DNA from: Favolaschia claudopus
Taxonomy: Eukaryota > Basidiomycota > Agaricomycetes > Agaricales > Mycenaceae
Reading direction: 5' to 3'
Assembly: GCA_037176885.1 (NCBI GenBank)
Contig: JAWWNJ010000091.1
Span: 372,001-436,000 of the forward strand
DNA: 64,000 nucleotides
Part shown: piece after piece, positions 23,898 to 36,288 of the stretch
Layout of the letters: every line of letters starts with the position of its first letter
Position numbering within the stretch: position 1 is the stretch's first letter
Notes under the pieces: model-generated
The model's input: only the letters and a program-made list of their open reading frames with translations
Database searches by the model: none
Told to the model about the DNA's origin: nothing
Translations under genes and position numbers: made by a program

Positions 23898-24980
23898 ATG
23901 GATTTCTCGATGTCCGCTTCTTCGTCTTCCGCAGCGGCAAGCTCGTCCTCGTCACACGAATCCCGGCCGCAGGCCGGCCCATTGCCGCTCAAACGAGGGG
24001 AGATTGGCTACGGTGTTGAGCGAACGGAGGCAGAGGAAAGCAGGAGTCCAACTCCTTCTGCTCCGTTACCTGAACGGCACCCGGAGGACAGAGATGCACC
24101 GGTTCCTTCCAATCCCACTCCTCCGGCTACAACTCCGGCCGCCGCACCCGCCGCCAACGCTTCCACGCCGTCTCTGACAACGCTGGCGACGAGCTCAACC
24201 GAGTCTCTGTCCAAAAAGAAGCGCCTTCTCGGATTCCTACACCCCAAGAAAGTCCCGTCATATGGCGGTCTCCGTCTCACCACCCTGCTGTTATTCTCGC
24301 TCCAGCTATTCCTGCTCGCTAGTACAATAGTTGGCTGGTATTTCGCCGTCTCTCGTCTGCCCAAAGGATCCCCCAGTTCCTCCGATCCGCCGCCGTCGAA
24401 TACGAATAACACCAACGACCAGTCCCAGCCCGCCTTGGGTAACCAATCCACCGCCATCTTCGTTCACGTAGTCTTCGGCGTAGTCACCCTCGTCCAATTA
24501 CTCTTCCTCGAGCGACGGTTATTCCGTCTTCGGGCCGAGCGGTACAGCTACGTCCACCCAGGTGAGATCCTCCCGTCGGCCCGTCGCCGCCAAATGGGCG
24601 ACACCTCCCTCGGCCTTTCGCCGTGGAACCGTCCCCCATTACCTACCTACGCCGCCGCCCTCGCACAGAGCGGCGTTGGGACGGGCGATGTCGAAGACAA
24701 TCTCATCGCCGCACCTCCTCCGCCCGCATATGGCAACACCCGTGGCAGCACTTTCCTCTTGTCCGGGTTCCTTCGCGACAGCCTCAGAGCGCAGCGGCCT
24801 GTCTCTGCACAGACGACCGCAAGTCAAAACCCTTCAATGAGCGAGCGGACCGAGCGTCCGATCAGCTATCGTTCGGTTGACGAGGAGTGGGAGGTTGTAC
24901 AAGATGCAAATCGTGCGATGCGGCTTGAAGAGACGCTGGCTACGCTCGAACGGCCTGCACCTGCACACACCGCTCAGTAG
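23898..24980 (+). CDS. Unknown two-TM membrane protein, 360 aa, single exon
   Basis: Unrecognised. It has a Ser/Pro/Ala-rich N-terminus of about 110 residues, a basic stretch (KKKRLLGFLHPKKVP), TM1 at about residues 133-155 (LTTLLLFSLQLFLLASTIVG) and TM2 at about 190-208 (IFVHVVFGVVTLVQLLFL). The C-terminal tail is long and cytosol-like, with Pro-rich PPPPAYG-type motifs that could serve as WW-ligand or ubiquitin-ligase adaptor sites. The intronless structure contrasts with its neighbours. The ATG at 23898 is the first in frame after TTAATTAATTC. Possible role: an ER or plasma-membrane adaptor (inference only). Confidence 0.75.
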   Translation: MDFSMSASSSSAAASSSSSHESRPQAGPLPLKRGEIGYGVERTEAEESRSPTPSAPLPERHPEDRDAPVPSNPTPPATTPAAAPAANASTPSLTTLATSSTESLSKKKRLLGFLHPKKVPSYGGLRLTTLLLFSLQLFLLASTIVGWYFAVSRLPKGSPSSSDPPPSNTNNTNDQSQPALGNQSTAIFVHVVFGVVTLVQLLFLERRLFRLRAERYSYVHPGEILPSARRRQMGDTSLGLSPWNRPPLPTYAAALAQSGVGTGDVEDNLIAAPPPPAYGNTRGSTFLLSGFLRDSLRAQRPVSAQTTASQNPSMSERTERPISYRSVDEEWEVVQDANRAMRLEETLATLERPAPAHTAQ

Positions 24981-25267
24981 CGACTCTTTCTTGGTACGTA
25001 GAGTTCGTTGACCATTCGTCGATGACTTCGATTTACTGATCGTTCTTGACAGGATATTTTGTTGTATCACTGGACAGTCCCGATGCTCTCATTCGTATTC
25101 ACGACACTTTTTTGTACGATGCTGGTGTCTTGGCCGGAGCGAGGCAAACATTCTACAATATCTGTGCTAATCTTGTTTTGCTCACTGACTAGAACGTTCA
25201 TCTGAGTTGCGCGTGTTTCCCAGCTATCAGAGAGATCTCTATTGTTCTAGCGACCCCCGCGTCCCCC

Positions 25268-28090
25268 TCAAACTACTTCCCAGGCCTCTGGACCAACATC
25301 ATTCGCCAGCAGACCTACAAGCGTCTGCTTTGCCGGCCCTTGGACGAACGCACGACTGGTGCAAATTGTCATGCCCTTCTTGCAGCGAGTGAGCATAACA
25401 TTGACACGCCGCTTCTCGTTCAAGAATCCAATCTTGTCCGTCCGAACGATGGATATGATGATATAATCGGCCTCGTTGCCTGCATTGTAATATGAGGGAG
25501 AGACACTCGGATGAATTTCGAAGCAATTACCTTGGAACGAGTCAACGCAAAACACTCGATCCTCCCATGCAATCCGAGCGCGTTGTAGAGCGTCTTCAAG
25601 GCGTGCCCGCTGCGCATCATACGGCGTGATAATACGGAAAGATCGCCCTTGGTTATCGCATTTCTTTGCCTCCGCTATCGCAGCCCAAATCTCCGCTTCG
25701 TTCTGTCTTACGTTTAGTGAACCGACAGCCTTGTATAGAACACAGACATACGATCCAACTCGACCCCGCCTTCGACTCTTTACCTCTTCTCACGTCGAGG
25801 AATCGACAACAGTGAAATCTGTTGGTATGCACAGACCTGAGTCTGCTGTCGTAAACGTTGTTCCCAATGAAAGTCCCGAGCCGCGTTGGCATGCTGTCAG
25901 GGAGATCAGGATATCGACCACTATGTAACAATGCAGTTACACCAACCGGTCTGTGTCGAAATATGAATACCAAGGTCGAGCGGGGAGCGTAGCAGTAACT
26001 GATCACATACATTGTGTGTCCAGAAAAACCGCATTCTTACGCAGGTGCTCCATCTCAAAAACACTCTGTAGCTTAGGTATATCTCCTTGACCATAGGGAG
26101 GCACTGAACAGAAAATTCCTCAGTAGGTCAATGATAGCTTTTGAGCCATACTTACATTGATTGTCGTCCCCGATGAACACCAGCTTGCGAAGCGAAGTGG
26201 GAAAAAGGGAGATCATGGGTAAGAAATCTCCAACTTGGACCTTGATCATATATATTGTGAGGGACGGAAGTGTATATGTAGGGGTAGTTTACCTGACTAG
26301 CCTCGTCGACGATGACGATTTGCAGAGGCACGATCCGCGTGATGAGGAAGATACGCGCATTCGAGAGCATGCTCAAAGTACACAAGATCACTTGCGACCC
26401 CAGAAACTGCCTCTCCGCTGCTACGACATCTTGCTCCAAACAGTCCGACCTGATGAGATTCGGATTGATCTTGTCGTAAAGATGTTCATGCCTTGAATCA
26501 AAATTTAGCAAGTTCACAGAAGACAACTAGAAAGCGTACCAGTCATAGTGGAAGTCTGTGATGAGAGTGATGAGACCAAGTTGATTTTCCTAAAGACAAC
26601 TCACCTTTGGACACGATGAGCTTGAAGTCTAGGAAGTCGACTGCGGCTAGTTTCTCTGCAATATTTTTGACGGCAACATTGCTTTGAGCGACGAGCCATA
26701 CTGAAGTATCCCAAGCGGATCTAGTGATACTCGAGACGGCCGCAGCGATGACGGTGATCTTGCCTGTCCCTGGCGGTCCATGAATGACATTGAATCGATC
26801 ATTGGACACAATCGCCTCAACAGCTTGATTCTGCGAGGCGTTGAGCGATCTCGAGAACCAAATGGGAACGGGGCGGGAGAAAGGAATATCGGTTGTCCAG
26901 ATCGGAACCTCCTGAGGCAACCAGATCGCTTTGAAGAAAGGATTGTCAGCGATGGAAGACGTTCTTTGCAGAGCTCGAAGAGTGATGTCAACCCGCTCTT
27001 TGTCTGCGTTGGTAAGGGCCTCTTTCCCGATAGTTGTAAGGCTGACGGTTGATCCCGAGGGTAGATGCAGAGGCTTGTCGAGGGTCAGGCGAACCGTCCT
27101 TCCATCGACATGGGTTGACCTGCAATAATCGCTCTGCTGGTTACCCCCATATAATACGTCGATTCTAATGGTTCGCTGGCGCAATATAAGGAAGGAAACT
27201 CAGTTTACCAAGTGAATAGGCTCACTAGATCTTGAGACATGATGCGAGTTTTGAATCGAGCGCATACGACGGTCAACTCGTTATTTTTGATTGAATAGTC
27301 CTCCACTATTTCGTTATTGACCGAAGTTGGCTTCAAGGCCGAGAGACATCTCATATCGCGAACCAATTTGGCGAATACAGCCAGTCGCTGCCGAGAATGA
27401 GTAAACACTCGACAAATCAAGTCAATTCTCATGTACCGTTTCAAGAAAAGAATTTGTATCGATTCTCGGTATGAGTTGCACGCACTGTACCATATGATCC
27501 AGAGTTGCTGCTCGCCAAGCAGCCCATGCCTGCAAAGCTACCTGCTTCGTGGAAGTGTTCTCGAGATCCTCATCTCCTCTAAACAGTTCCGCGACATTAG
27601 CTTTCTCAAGAACATCTATTCCGCCCATCGAGTCGATGATGGCCTGGAAAGATTGACGGCTAGCTGTTGAGAACGATAACAAATCGACTGCAGAACAAAT
27701 ACGCAGGCCGAGATCGTGGTAGAGCGAAGTGGCCAGTACGTCCATTTGAAAGGCCACCTTGGTAAGAGAGGGAGAAATGAGAACGTCTTTTAACATGTCC
27801 TTTCCTCTTTTATGACGGCGTTTAGCGTTTCCGGCCAAGTTCCCTGCAGTTCCTTTCTGTTTCGTCAGGTTGACCAAGAGGACACTCGACGCCGATGCTA
27901 AGGCCACGATGGACAGGACACAATTGGACCCATAGGCTGGCGCAACGCCAATGATCCCTCCATTTACGGTACGGAGGAGATCTTCGAGGTTGTCGCGCGA
28001 TAGATTTGCCAATGGACAGCTGGTTACAGAGATGGACGTGTGCGGCGTTTTGAATACATCCTGAACGATTTTGTACGGAGGGTCAGACAT
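25268..28090 (-). CDS. UPF1-like SF1 helicase A with degenerate exonuclease-like N-terminus
   Basis: RNA/DNA helicase of the UPF1/NAM7 class, several short introns. The ATG at 28090-28088 gives MSDPPYKIVQDVFKT. Residues about 15-230 form a domain with GVAPAYG, TKVAFQMDVLATSLYHDLGL and QVALQAWAAWRAATL, whose layout recalls exo I-II-III of DEDD 3'-5' exonucleases without the acidic pairs. Motor motifs follow: Walker A GPPGTGKITV, Ia WLVAQSNVAVKNIAEKL, motif II VDEASQV, motif V VDSFQG, motif VI NVMLTRCKKGM. The Walker A position normally T/S is Ile (codon ATC), which should weaken Mg-ATP binding. Tandem paralogue of B. Role unknown; RNA surveillance or silencing is a guess. Confidence 0.8.
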
Positions 28091-28477
28091 TTTTCTGGTG
28101 CGAGATGAAAGAGGGGTGTTGTACCTCACAACCGTTGTGTTATATGTCTTTGGGCGCTTGAAAGGACAATACCGCACGAAAGTCTGAGACTAATGAACAC
28201 AAAGACTGGTTCTCCCGGTCACGTAAATGAAGCTGCCAGTACGTGTGTGGGATGTGGTTCGCTCATGGTGTGAACCTGTGGTGGAACTGAAGAGTCAGAG
28301 TTCGGTGGATGTGGTAAATTAGAAAGAATTCTTGGTGGTTCCGCCAATTTGCACACGTTGATCGAAGGAATCCCCGACTCTTTGCCAGATTCGCCAAGAT
28401 TCCCAGATCCCGGGTATATTCCCTCTCTATTTCAATACAACTTATCGACGTTCTGATATAGCGCCCCATCGCCCCTC
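28091..28477. other. Intergenic between helicases A and B
   Basis: 387 bp holding the helicase A promoter and the 3' flank of helicase B. No gene seen. Confidence 0.35.
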
Positions 28478-31320
28478 TCAAACCACCTCCCAAGCGTTCG
28501 GGCCAACATCAGTCGCCAGTAGACCAACCAAAGTGTCCCTCGCAGCCCCTTCAACAAACGCGCGGTTCGTACAGATGGTCATACCCTTCTTACAACGAGT
28601 AAGCATCACATTCACGCGCCGCTTTTCCTTCAGAAATCCAATCTTATCCGTCCTGACGATGGAGAGGATGATATAATCAGCCTCGTTGCCTATACGAATG
28701 ATTAGATGTCGGTCGAATCCATATAAAATTGCTTGCCTTGAAACGAGTCCACGCAAAACACTCGATCTTCCCAAGGGATTTTCTCGCTCTTGAGCGCTGT
28801 CTCGAGGCTCGCCCGCTGGGCGTCATAGGGCGTGATGATGCGGTATGACTTTCCCTGCTTGACGCATTTCTTGGCCTCAGCTATGGCAGCCCTTATCTCT
28901 CCCTCATTCTGAATCAGTGTGCTCAGCGGACGGGAAAAAAAAGGTGAAAACGACCTACGATCCAGCTTTTCCCTTTCTTTTGCTCTTGGCTCTTCCTCAC
29001 GTCGAGGAATCGGCAACAGGTCGACTTGTCGGGATGGACCGATTTAAGCTTGCTGTTGTAGACATGCTTGCCGATGAAGATTCCGAGTCTTGTTTGCATA
29101 CTGGAACGAGACTAGGTAAGATTCCCTTCGACTATGGACGTTGAAACATTACTAACCGATCTACGAGAGAAACAATCAATTTAGGAAAGGGTAGTCTGAA
29201 TCGAGAAGCGTACACTGGATATCCAGAAATACTGAGTTCTTGCGTAGATGTTCCATCTCAAACACGCTCTCCAGAGCGGGTACATCGCCTTGACCGTACG
29301 GCGCCACTTGTCAGGAAAGATTAGTGGGTTTGACCAACAATTGAGTTAGTTAATGAAGGCAACACATACACTGCTTATCATCCCCAATGAACACGAGCTT
29401 CCGGAGTGAATGGGAAAAGTGCGAAATCGTTGGCAAATAATTGCCCACTTCAACCTTACTCTTCCGGTCAGATTCAGACAACCGCGCCAAAGTGTAGATC
29501 TTACCTGGCTGGCCTCGTCAACTATGATGGTCCGAACGGGTACAACTTGCGTAACAAATGAGAGGCGAGAATTCGAAAGCATGCTTAGAGTGCATAAGAT
29601 CACTTGTGATCCCAGAAGCTGTCTCTCAGTCGCCACACGGTCAGGCCCCAGAGTGTCCGACCTGATGAGATTGGGGTTGATCTGCTCATATAGATGTTCG
29701 TGCCTTCAAAAATACAAAGATAATGTCAGACCAAGGCGATCATGAAAGCGTTGACATGTCCCGTTACCAGTCATAATGAAAGTCTGTGTACGAGTCAGCT
29801 TGAGCATCGAATCAGGGAGCAGCCCACCTCTGGACACAATGAGCTTGAATTTCAGAAAGTTGACGGATGCCAATTTCTCCGCAATGTTTTTCACGGCCAC
29901 ATTGCTCTGTGCGACAAGCCATATAGGTCTATCGCGAGCAGCACCTGCAGCGAGGCTAGTCACTACAGCGGCGATGACTGTCGTTTTGCCGGTGCCGGGC
30001 GGCCCATGGATAACACTGATGCGGTCGCTGGACAGGATAGCAGCGACAGCATTCTGCTGGGACTCGTTGAGTTGGCGAGAGAATCGAAGCGGAACTGGGC
30101 GAGAAAAGGGAGCGGCCGTTGTCCACGTCGCTGTCTCATCGGGCAGCCAAATGGCTTGAAAGAATGGTTTGTCGGCAATCGACGACGTTCTTTGTAGGGC
30201 TTTAAGCGTGATATCAATTCGATCTTTCTCTGCACCAGTGAGAGGCTCTTTGCCCAGGGTAGTGACGCGAAGCACAGATCCTGGACGCGGATTGAAAGGT
30301 TTGTCGAGTTTGAGCTTCACTGTTCGTCCATCGACCCGAGGTGATTTACAGTGAGCGCTCTGTAGTGGTTGACCTTGATAGAAAGACTGGATTTTGACAG
30401 GACGCTGATTAAGTAGGTCAGATGTGTTAGCAATTTTCGACAGAAGGTGCTCGAGACTCACTGTGCCTTGGACGCGAGTCTTGAATCGGGCAGAAACTAC
30501 AGTCACTTCATCCTTCTTGATGGAATACTCTTTCAGTATTTCGTTGCGGGCTGTCGGTGGAGTCAACGCCATAAGACAACACATGTCGCGAATAATCTTG
30601 GCAAAAACGGATAGACGCTGCGACGGGAGTACATAACAGTGCGTCGTTCCAAAATCCTTACACACGTACAGTTTCGTCGAAAGAGTTTGTATTGATTCGG
30701 GCGATGTTGTTGATCGCCTTTGGCATATGGCCGAGTGTGGTCGCTTGCAGAGCCGCCCATGCTTGCAGAGCTACTTGTTGGAACGTAGTCTCCGCAAGAG
30801 CTTCTCCTTTGAAGAGAGCGGAGACATTTACCACCTTCAAATAATCGACTCCTCCCAATGCGTTTAATGAGGCTTCGAACGATTGCCGCTGCACACGTGA
30901 AACGGACAGGAGATCGATAGCGCAAGATATACGCATATTGGCGTCGTAGTGAAGAGAAGTCGCGAGAACGTCCATCTGGAAAGCAACTTTGGTATACGAG
31001 GCTGAGCAAAGAAGTTCATGCAGCAGCTGCCGCCCTTGTCCGTCGCTGCGTCGCTTCGCTTTGCCTTGGAGTTTGCCTTTGCCTTTGGGTTTGGTGTATT
31101 GGATCAACAAGACTCTCGACCTCGACGCCAAGGCAATGGCATCCAGAACGCAGTTTGTACCATATCCAGGGGCGACGCCAATAAAATTGTCCTCGACGCT
31201 GCCGATGAAATCATCCACAAGTTTCTGCGACAAGCTAACGAGCGGGCAGCGGGTGACCGAGATGGGAGGGTACGATGCCTTGTAAATATCCTGTGTTACG
31301 ACGAATGACGGTTCGGACAT
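28478..31320 (-). CDS. UPF1-like SF1 helicase B with degenerate exonuclease-like N-terminus
   Basis: Close tandem paralogue of helicase A. The ATG at 31320-31318 gives MSEPSFVVTQDIYKA. The N-terminal domain carries GVAPGYGTNCVLDAIALA, TKVAFQMDVLATSLHYD and QVALQAWAALQATTL. A UPF1-type 1B-like barrel region follows (VDGRTVKLKLDKP, ERIDIT-like ...DRIDITLKALQRTSS). Motor motifs are intact: GPPGTGKTTVIAA, WLVAQSNVAVKNIAEKL, VDEASQV, VDSFQG-type motif and NVMLTRCKKGM. With an intact Walker A and DEAS box this copy should be an active ATPase, unlike A. Introns are few and short. Function unknown. Confidence 0.82.
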
Positions 31321-31645
31321 TCTGAAGTTGTAGAAAATAAGGGAGGGAAAGTGGCAACTGTACCTCACACCCGTTCATATACCTCCAGGCGCCTCAAAGG
31401 GCAAGGTGCATGCAAGGCAAATGGGCGTCAAAGCATACTCAAAGGACGCGTTCTCTCGGTTAAACAAAGAATTCCGGCGTTGCGGCATCGCTGCTAGGCG
31501 ATCTTGAGCGCGTATCTTGGGTGTATTTGGGGACGATGTGAGACTGACAGTGCATTTTAGAGGTAAAAGGGAAGCCTGAGATGGGAGGTCACGTAATCGC
31601 CACCTGAATTCCCACGCGATCTCAAAATTTCAGCCTTCTCCGCTC
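31321..31645. promoter_or_regulatory. Divergent promoter region (helicase B / PAM18)
   Basis: 325 bp between divergent starts; no distinctive box recognised. Confidence 0.3.
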
Positions 31646-32013
31646 ATGTCGACTCCGGTAATTGTAGGCGTCGGCGCCATCGCAGCAGCATTTGCTGGCC
31701 GCCATCTCATGAGGCGAGGTTTCTTTGGCCGAGGCGCCGCAGAGCAATGGGTCAAAGGCGGTTTCCGCGCAAAAATGGACCGTAAAGAGGCTATTGCGAT
31801 CCTGGGCCTCAAGTACGTATATGCAACACCATTACCCCCAAAAGATATCTTTAATTCCTTCTCAGGGATGGGCCTACTGTGCGAAATAAGATCAAAGACG
31901 CTCACAGAACTATCATGCTGGCTAACCATCCCGACCGAGGAGGTTCTCCATACTTGGCCAGCAAAATAAACGAGGCAAAGGATCTGCTCGACAAAGAGGC
32001 TGGCAAGCGGTGA
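31646..32013 (+). CDS. PAM18: Mitochondrial import motor J-protein Pam18/Tim14 (104 aa)
   Basis: J-domain co-chaperone of the TIM23-associated PAM motor; it stimulates mtHsp70 at the inner membrane. Exons are 31646-31812 and 31866-32013. The protein has a short N-terminal hydrophobic segment ([19 protein letters not shown]), the family segment [19 protein letters not shown], and a J domain with the HPD tripeptide in [25 protein letters not shown]. Length fits the family. Intact. Confidence 0.93.
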
Positions 32014-32382
32014 CCTAGACTTTTTCTGTATACTATAAGTATGTTTTTTTTGCTGCGTTTTCGCGTCTGGAACATTGGACCTGATGAATGCTCAGTGTTG
32101 GCAAATTGTATCAATATCTCAAACTACTCACATTCTAATTCTTGACCCTGCTTCTCGTTATCTCCCACCGGGATCCCATCGACCTGCTCAATAACCTACC
32201 CAGGACAATGGGAGAATTACTCCATAAGTTGAGTAACGGAAAACAAGGCCGCGGTTCATCCCAAGTTACATGTTTAATTCACGATGAAGCGCGAAATGGC
32301 CGCAATTGCTGAATTCAGCGGTATCGAGTAAGTTATGTAACTACATATGGCTACAAGAGATTTCGTTGGTTAAAGCTACAAT
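32014..32382. other. Convergent intergenic region (PAM18 / REV1)
   Basis: About 370 bp between two 3' ends. Presumably terminators of both genes; nothing else seen. Confidence 0.3.
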
Positions 32383-35300
32383 TCACCGGATGGACAACTT
32401 CCCTCCGAATTTCTTCCGCGCTACAACATCTATACGGTCCTTGACATCCCGAAACGCCTTCCACCACGCCTCCGCCACCTTCGCATCCTCCTCCTCCTCC
32501 TCATACGCCATCTCCTCAAAATGCTGCTCATAATCCCCCCAAAACCTTCTCAATAAAACCAACCACCACTTCATGACCGCCACCGCCCTCTCCACCCCAG
32601 TGTCCGACGCATACCCCCGGTCCACCGACTGCACAAGATATTTTGAGAAATAGTCCACATCTTTCTCCGCGGGCCCGAACCTCTTGAATGCATTCACCCA
32701 ACCCTCCAGCAAATTCTGAACATCGTCCGCTTCGGTAAAAAACACCTTTTCACCCGTGCTGCTCTTCCCCTGTGTCCTCAACTTGGGCTTCTCTGGGTAT
32801 TTCGCATATGGCGGAGGCTGTCGGAAGAGATCGGGCGGCGGGATGTACTTCTTAGGCTTGAAAATTTTCCGCTCGGCAGAAACCTCAGGAATCGCACCAA
32901 GCTTCTTGATTAGCCGCGCAGCGGCCAGTTGCTCGCGTCGCACGGCGCGTGGGAGTGCAGCGAACACCTCCGGGTCGATGTTGAGGTCGCGTAGATTCGC
33001 TTCTGTCGGCCGCAAGAATGCGTTCGGGGGCCGATTAGGGTGGATCGATTTCTTGTTAACCACGTAGCCGCCACGACCACCACTGCGAGATGGGAGGCGG
33101 AGCGCATTCTGCTGCATACGAGTCGGATTACCGAAGCGGCGCTGCTCAGGGAAGACACCTCGGGATGCGACGGCAGGAAATCGGGGCGGCGGGCGAGAGG
33201 GCAGACGAGGAGGCGCTTGCTTTCCGAACGCCGGGGCAGGAGGAGGCTGCTGTATTGGCGCAGGAGCGGGAGGAGCCTTACCAGGAAACGGAGACTTGGG
33301 ACGGCGCCACGCCTCCTCGAGCTCTTGCCTCATTTCCGGCGGTAGCGCGTCCAACACACTGCGGTCCACCTCCTCAATCGCAGGGAGCGCAGCAACAGAC
33401 GAGGTCGAAGCACCGGCTTTGGTGTTAGCCGGGATAGCTGGTGCTGTGGGACGCACGAGAGGAGGTGGAGGCATATCCGGACGACGGGATGATTGAAATT
33501 GAGCATCCGCGCGCTTGAAATTCAGGGTTTTCTGGTGCGCGTCCGTGTTGACAGGTCCCGTGGCTGGCTCCAGTTTCTGTATTTGAATCCCAATCCCGCG
33601 TAATTCCCTTGAATCAAAATTGAAGGATTTGAGAATTCGCCAGGCATGTTCGCCAATAACTGCTGCGTCACTGGTGGCACGCCCGCCCGGGGCAACCAGA
33701 GGGGTTTGCTTGTTGAATACCTGACAGATCCCGTGCCCCATGAACTGTATCACGCCGGTCAGAGGTGTTCGTTGAGAAATGGAAGGAAATTGGCAACCTT
33801 CGGTGCCTCTACAGGTGCTGACGGATCTCGCTTCATGATCTTGAGCGTGATTGTCCGTCCCAGCACCTTCCACTCGTTCAATCGATCCGCTACTGTACGA
33901 CTCAGTTCATAGATGAACTTCTCTGCTTCCTGACTCGACTCGAACCGTATACCGTACTGTATTCAACCTTCAGCCGACAAAACTAGGATATCCAGGCTGC
34001 ACTTACATTGACCTCCGCCGACACAGACTTGCGTTGCTTATCTGAAGTCAGGACTGTGTCATCGATTCCGCGAATGGCGTTGTACAATTTCTCCCCAGTC
34101 TTCTTCCCGAGCGCATCAGAAAGCTCCATACGGCTCTTCTCCGCAAGATCCTTGAGTGCAGTACTTCCAAGCCTCTCAGTTGCCTTATCTCGATGTGAAG
34201 ACGCGAAACCCCATAAATCTGTGATGCTTAGAGTCTCCATTAGCGCGGGGACATCTGCCTGAACAATATGCAGCGCGCCGGCGGGCTTGGCACGGCGTGT
34301 GGCGAGACGCGCAAGGAGGATGTTATGAGAGATACCAATGCTGACTATGCCCACGATTAGCCCGACGAATGAAGCCTATCATTGAGAACTCACTCTCGCA
34401 TTTGGTAGCTTGCTTGACTTCGGCGCGGATGCGCTCGGCAAAGTCTTTGGCAGGGTCGTGAGGGGAGCCTGCACGCACGGCTGCTCGCCGCAGGCGGGAT
34501 ACAGCAGAGGTGACGTCCACCAAAGCCTCGTCGATTGAAACAGCCTGCACATCGTCCGCATGGGACATCAGGACGGTGTAGAACTTGAGAGATATTTCTG
34601 TATATCTATGTGAAATTTATTGTGTAACTGACGAGACGAATATAAGCAGTCGTTACCTCTCAAATTCGTAGGGGATGGTCAGTACGTCGGGGCAGAGTTT
34701 CCGTGCCTGTTGCAAGCTGTGACACAGCAATCAGTATTATATCGAAAAGCTGAACGACGGAAGAAGCTACCTCATGCCGTTCTTGATTCCAAATGCTCGT
34801 GCCTCATAGCTCGCACAGGCAATTTCGCTCGTACTGCTACTGCCACCTTGCGCGCCTTGAGAATGGCACACCACAACCGGCTTCCCGCGCATCTCCTGCC
34901 GCTTCACCAACCCAGCAGCCACAAAGAAGCAATCAAAATCACAATGCATGATAACGCGCTCCTCCCCCGCACGGCCCTTGCCTCTAGTAGGCGATTCCGG
35001 CTCGAGGTTCTCCTTCTGCTCAAGATCGAGTTCCGCACGCGTCTGCGCTTCGCTTACGAGCTTCTTAAGCTGCTCTTTGCTTGCGGCGAGAAAGTGTAGA
35101 CGCGAGTTCTCGTAGTATCCTTGAATGAAGCCAGGGGCGGCGGATGTATGTGCATTGCGCCATTTGGGATTCTCCATCGCGCGTTTCGCATTCGGATTAG
35201 ACGCGTCAGCGGCGTAACTGGGGATTTGTTTCTGGACTGGCGGGGGAGCTGTTGTGGACGTCGTTGCCTGTGATCCAATGCGTCGAGCGCCAGGAACAAA

Positions 35301-36014
35301 AATAAAGTCCTGCCAGGGAAGCTTATAGCCAGCCTTGACACTCTCAGTGAGCCATTCGGGATAAACGACCTTCATGTTCTTGAACTCTTTCTTTTTGGCC
35401 TCCGTTAAACTGCAAGTGATAATATGTGTGCTACAATGTCTATTCAGAAGGATGCTAATCGAGTCTTGAGAGCACATACACAATTGAATGCTTGTCCAGG
35501 TAAGGCTCAAACGTTCCACCGTGCCGAACCATGAGGGATCGCAGCTCTTGTACAGACGGCTCTGTCCAGCCGTTTACCTGTAAACGAATTAGGCTGGTAG
35601 CTCATAGATAGCACATAGACTCACATAAATTGCAATTCCCTTGAATATCTGCGTTTCCGCCATCGTAGTTATTTCTGAATTCTGAATCTGCAGCTTCGCC
35701 CTCTTGCGGTTCATGTACTGTCCAAAGTTGTCGAATTCTGCGGCACCGTAGACTCCTTCATCAACAGGCTCCGGGGCATCGTGCAGGCGGCGCTTCAGAG
35801 AAGGTTGAGGTTGCGCTGGTGGGGGAGGGGAGGGATCGTCTTCTGACTCGTCATTATTTGGAACCGAAGCTGGTATAATGTCGCCCGGAAGAACAGCAGC
35901 ATCGAGGGCGTCGATGAATGCTGGGTCGTCTTCTTCATAGTAGTCGGAGGATTGGCTTCCGGATGCCAGCTTATTGAATTGGCGGTATGTGGGCGGAAAG
36001 AGGAGGTTGGTCAC
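32383..36014 (-). CDS. REV1: DNA repair protein Rev1 (Y-family deoxycytidyl transferase)
   Basis: Translesion-synthesis polymerase that inserts dC and scaffolds pol zeta. Order: acidic N-terminus (YYEEDDPAFIDALDAAVLPG), BRCT domain (FKGIAIYVNGWTEPS ... MKVVYPEWLTESVKAGYKL), polymerase core with catalytic VIMHCDFDCFFV and SIDEALVDV, little-finger region (RTITLKIMKRD), two ubiquitin-binding motifs (SVLDALPPEMRQEL and EVFAALPRAVRREQL) and a C-terminal helical bundle that docks pol zeta. Catalytic Asp/Glu are present. The frame reads open to 36014, where the first codon is GTG with a stop just upstream. The true ATG is therefore in a 5' exon, perhaps near 36102, joined by an intron I could not fix. 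Confidence 0.9.
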
Positions 36015-36036
36015 GTCGCGTCACAGATGTGACCTG

Positions 36037-36274
36037 ACGCGTCGAACTCTTGACGCGTCTCATCATCTTCAGACTCGTGCTGGTTCGGCACGCAGCCCGC
36101 ATAGTCTCGTTTTTTCTTGCAGTTAATTTTGCGTTTGGGAGAGAAATACGCGCCGATCCACGAAAACACTCTTTTCAAGCGCCCCACGAACACGTGGTAC
36201 TGGCCTTTGTATTTCAGACACGCGTATCTTCTTCTTGTCTCCCACCACATCCTTATACACTCTTCACGACGCGT
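36037..36274. promoter_or_regulatory. REV1/RMI1 divergent region with four ACGCGT (MCB-like) boxes
   Basis: ACGCGT lies at 36037-36042, 36053-36058, 36220-36225 and 36269-36274, between the REV1 reading frame and the RMI1 ATG at 36289. In yeasts this box recruits MBF and drives G1/S expression of replication and repair genes, which fits both flanking genes. The two left boxes may fall in the REV1 5' exon. Confidence 0.6.
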
Positions 36275-36288
36275 ACAATCTACCTCGA

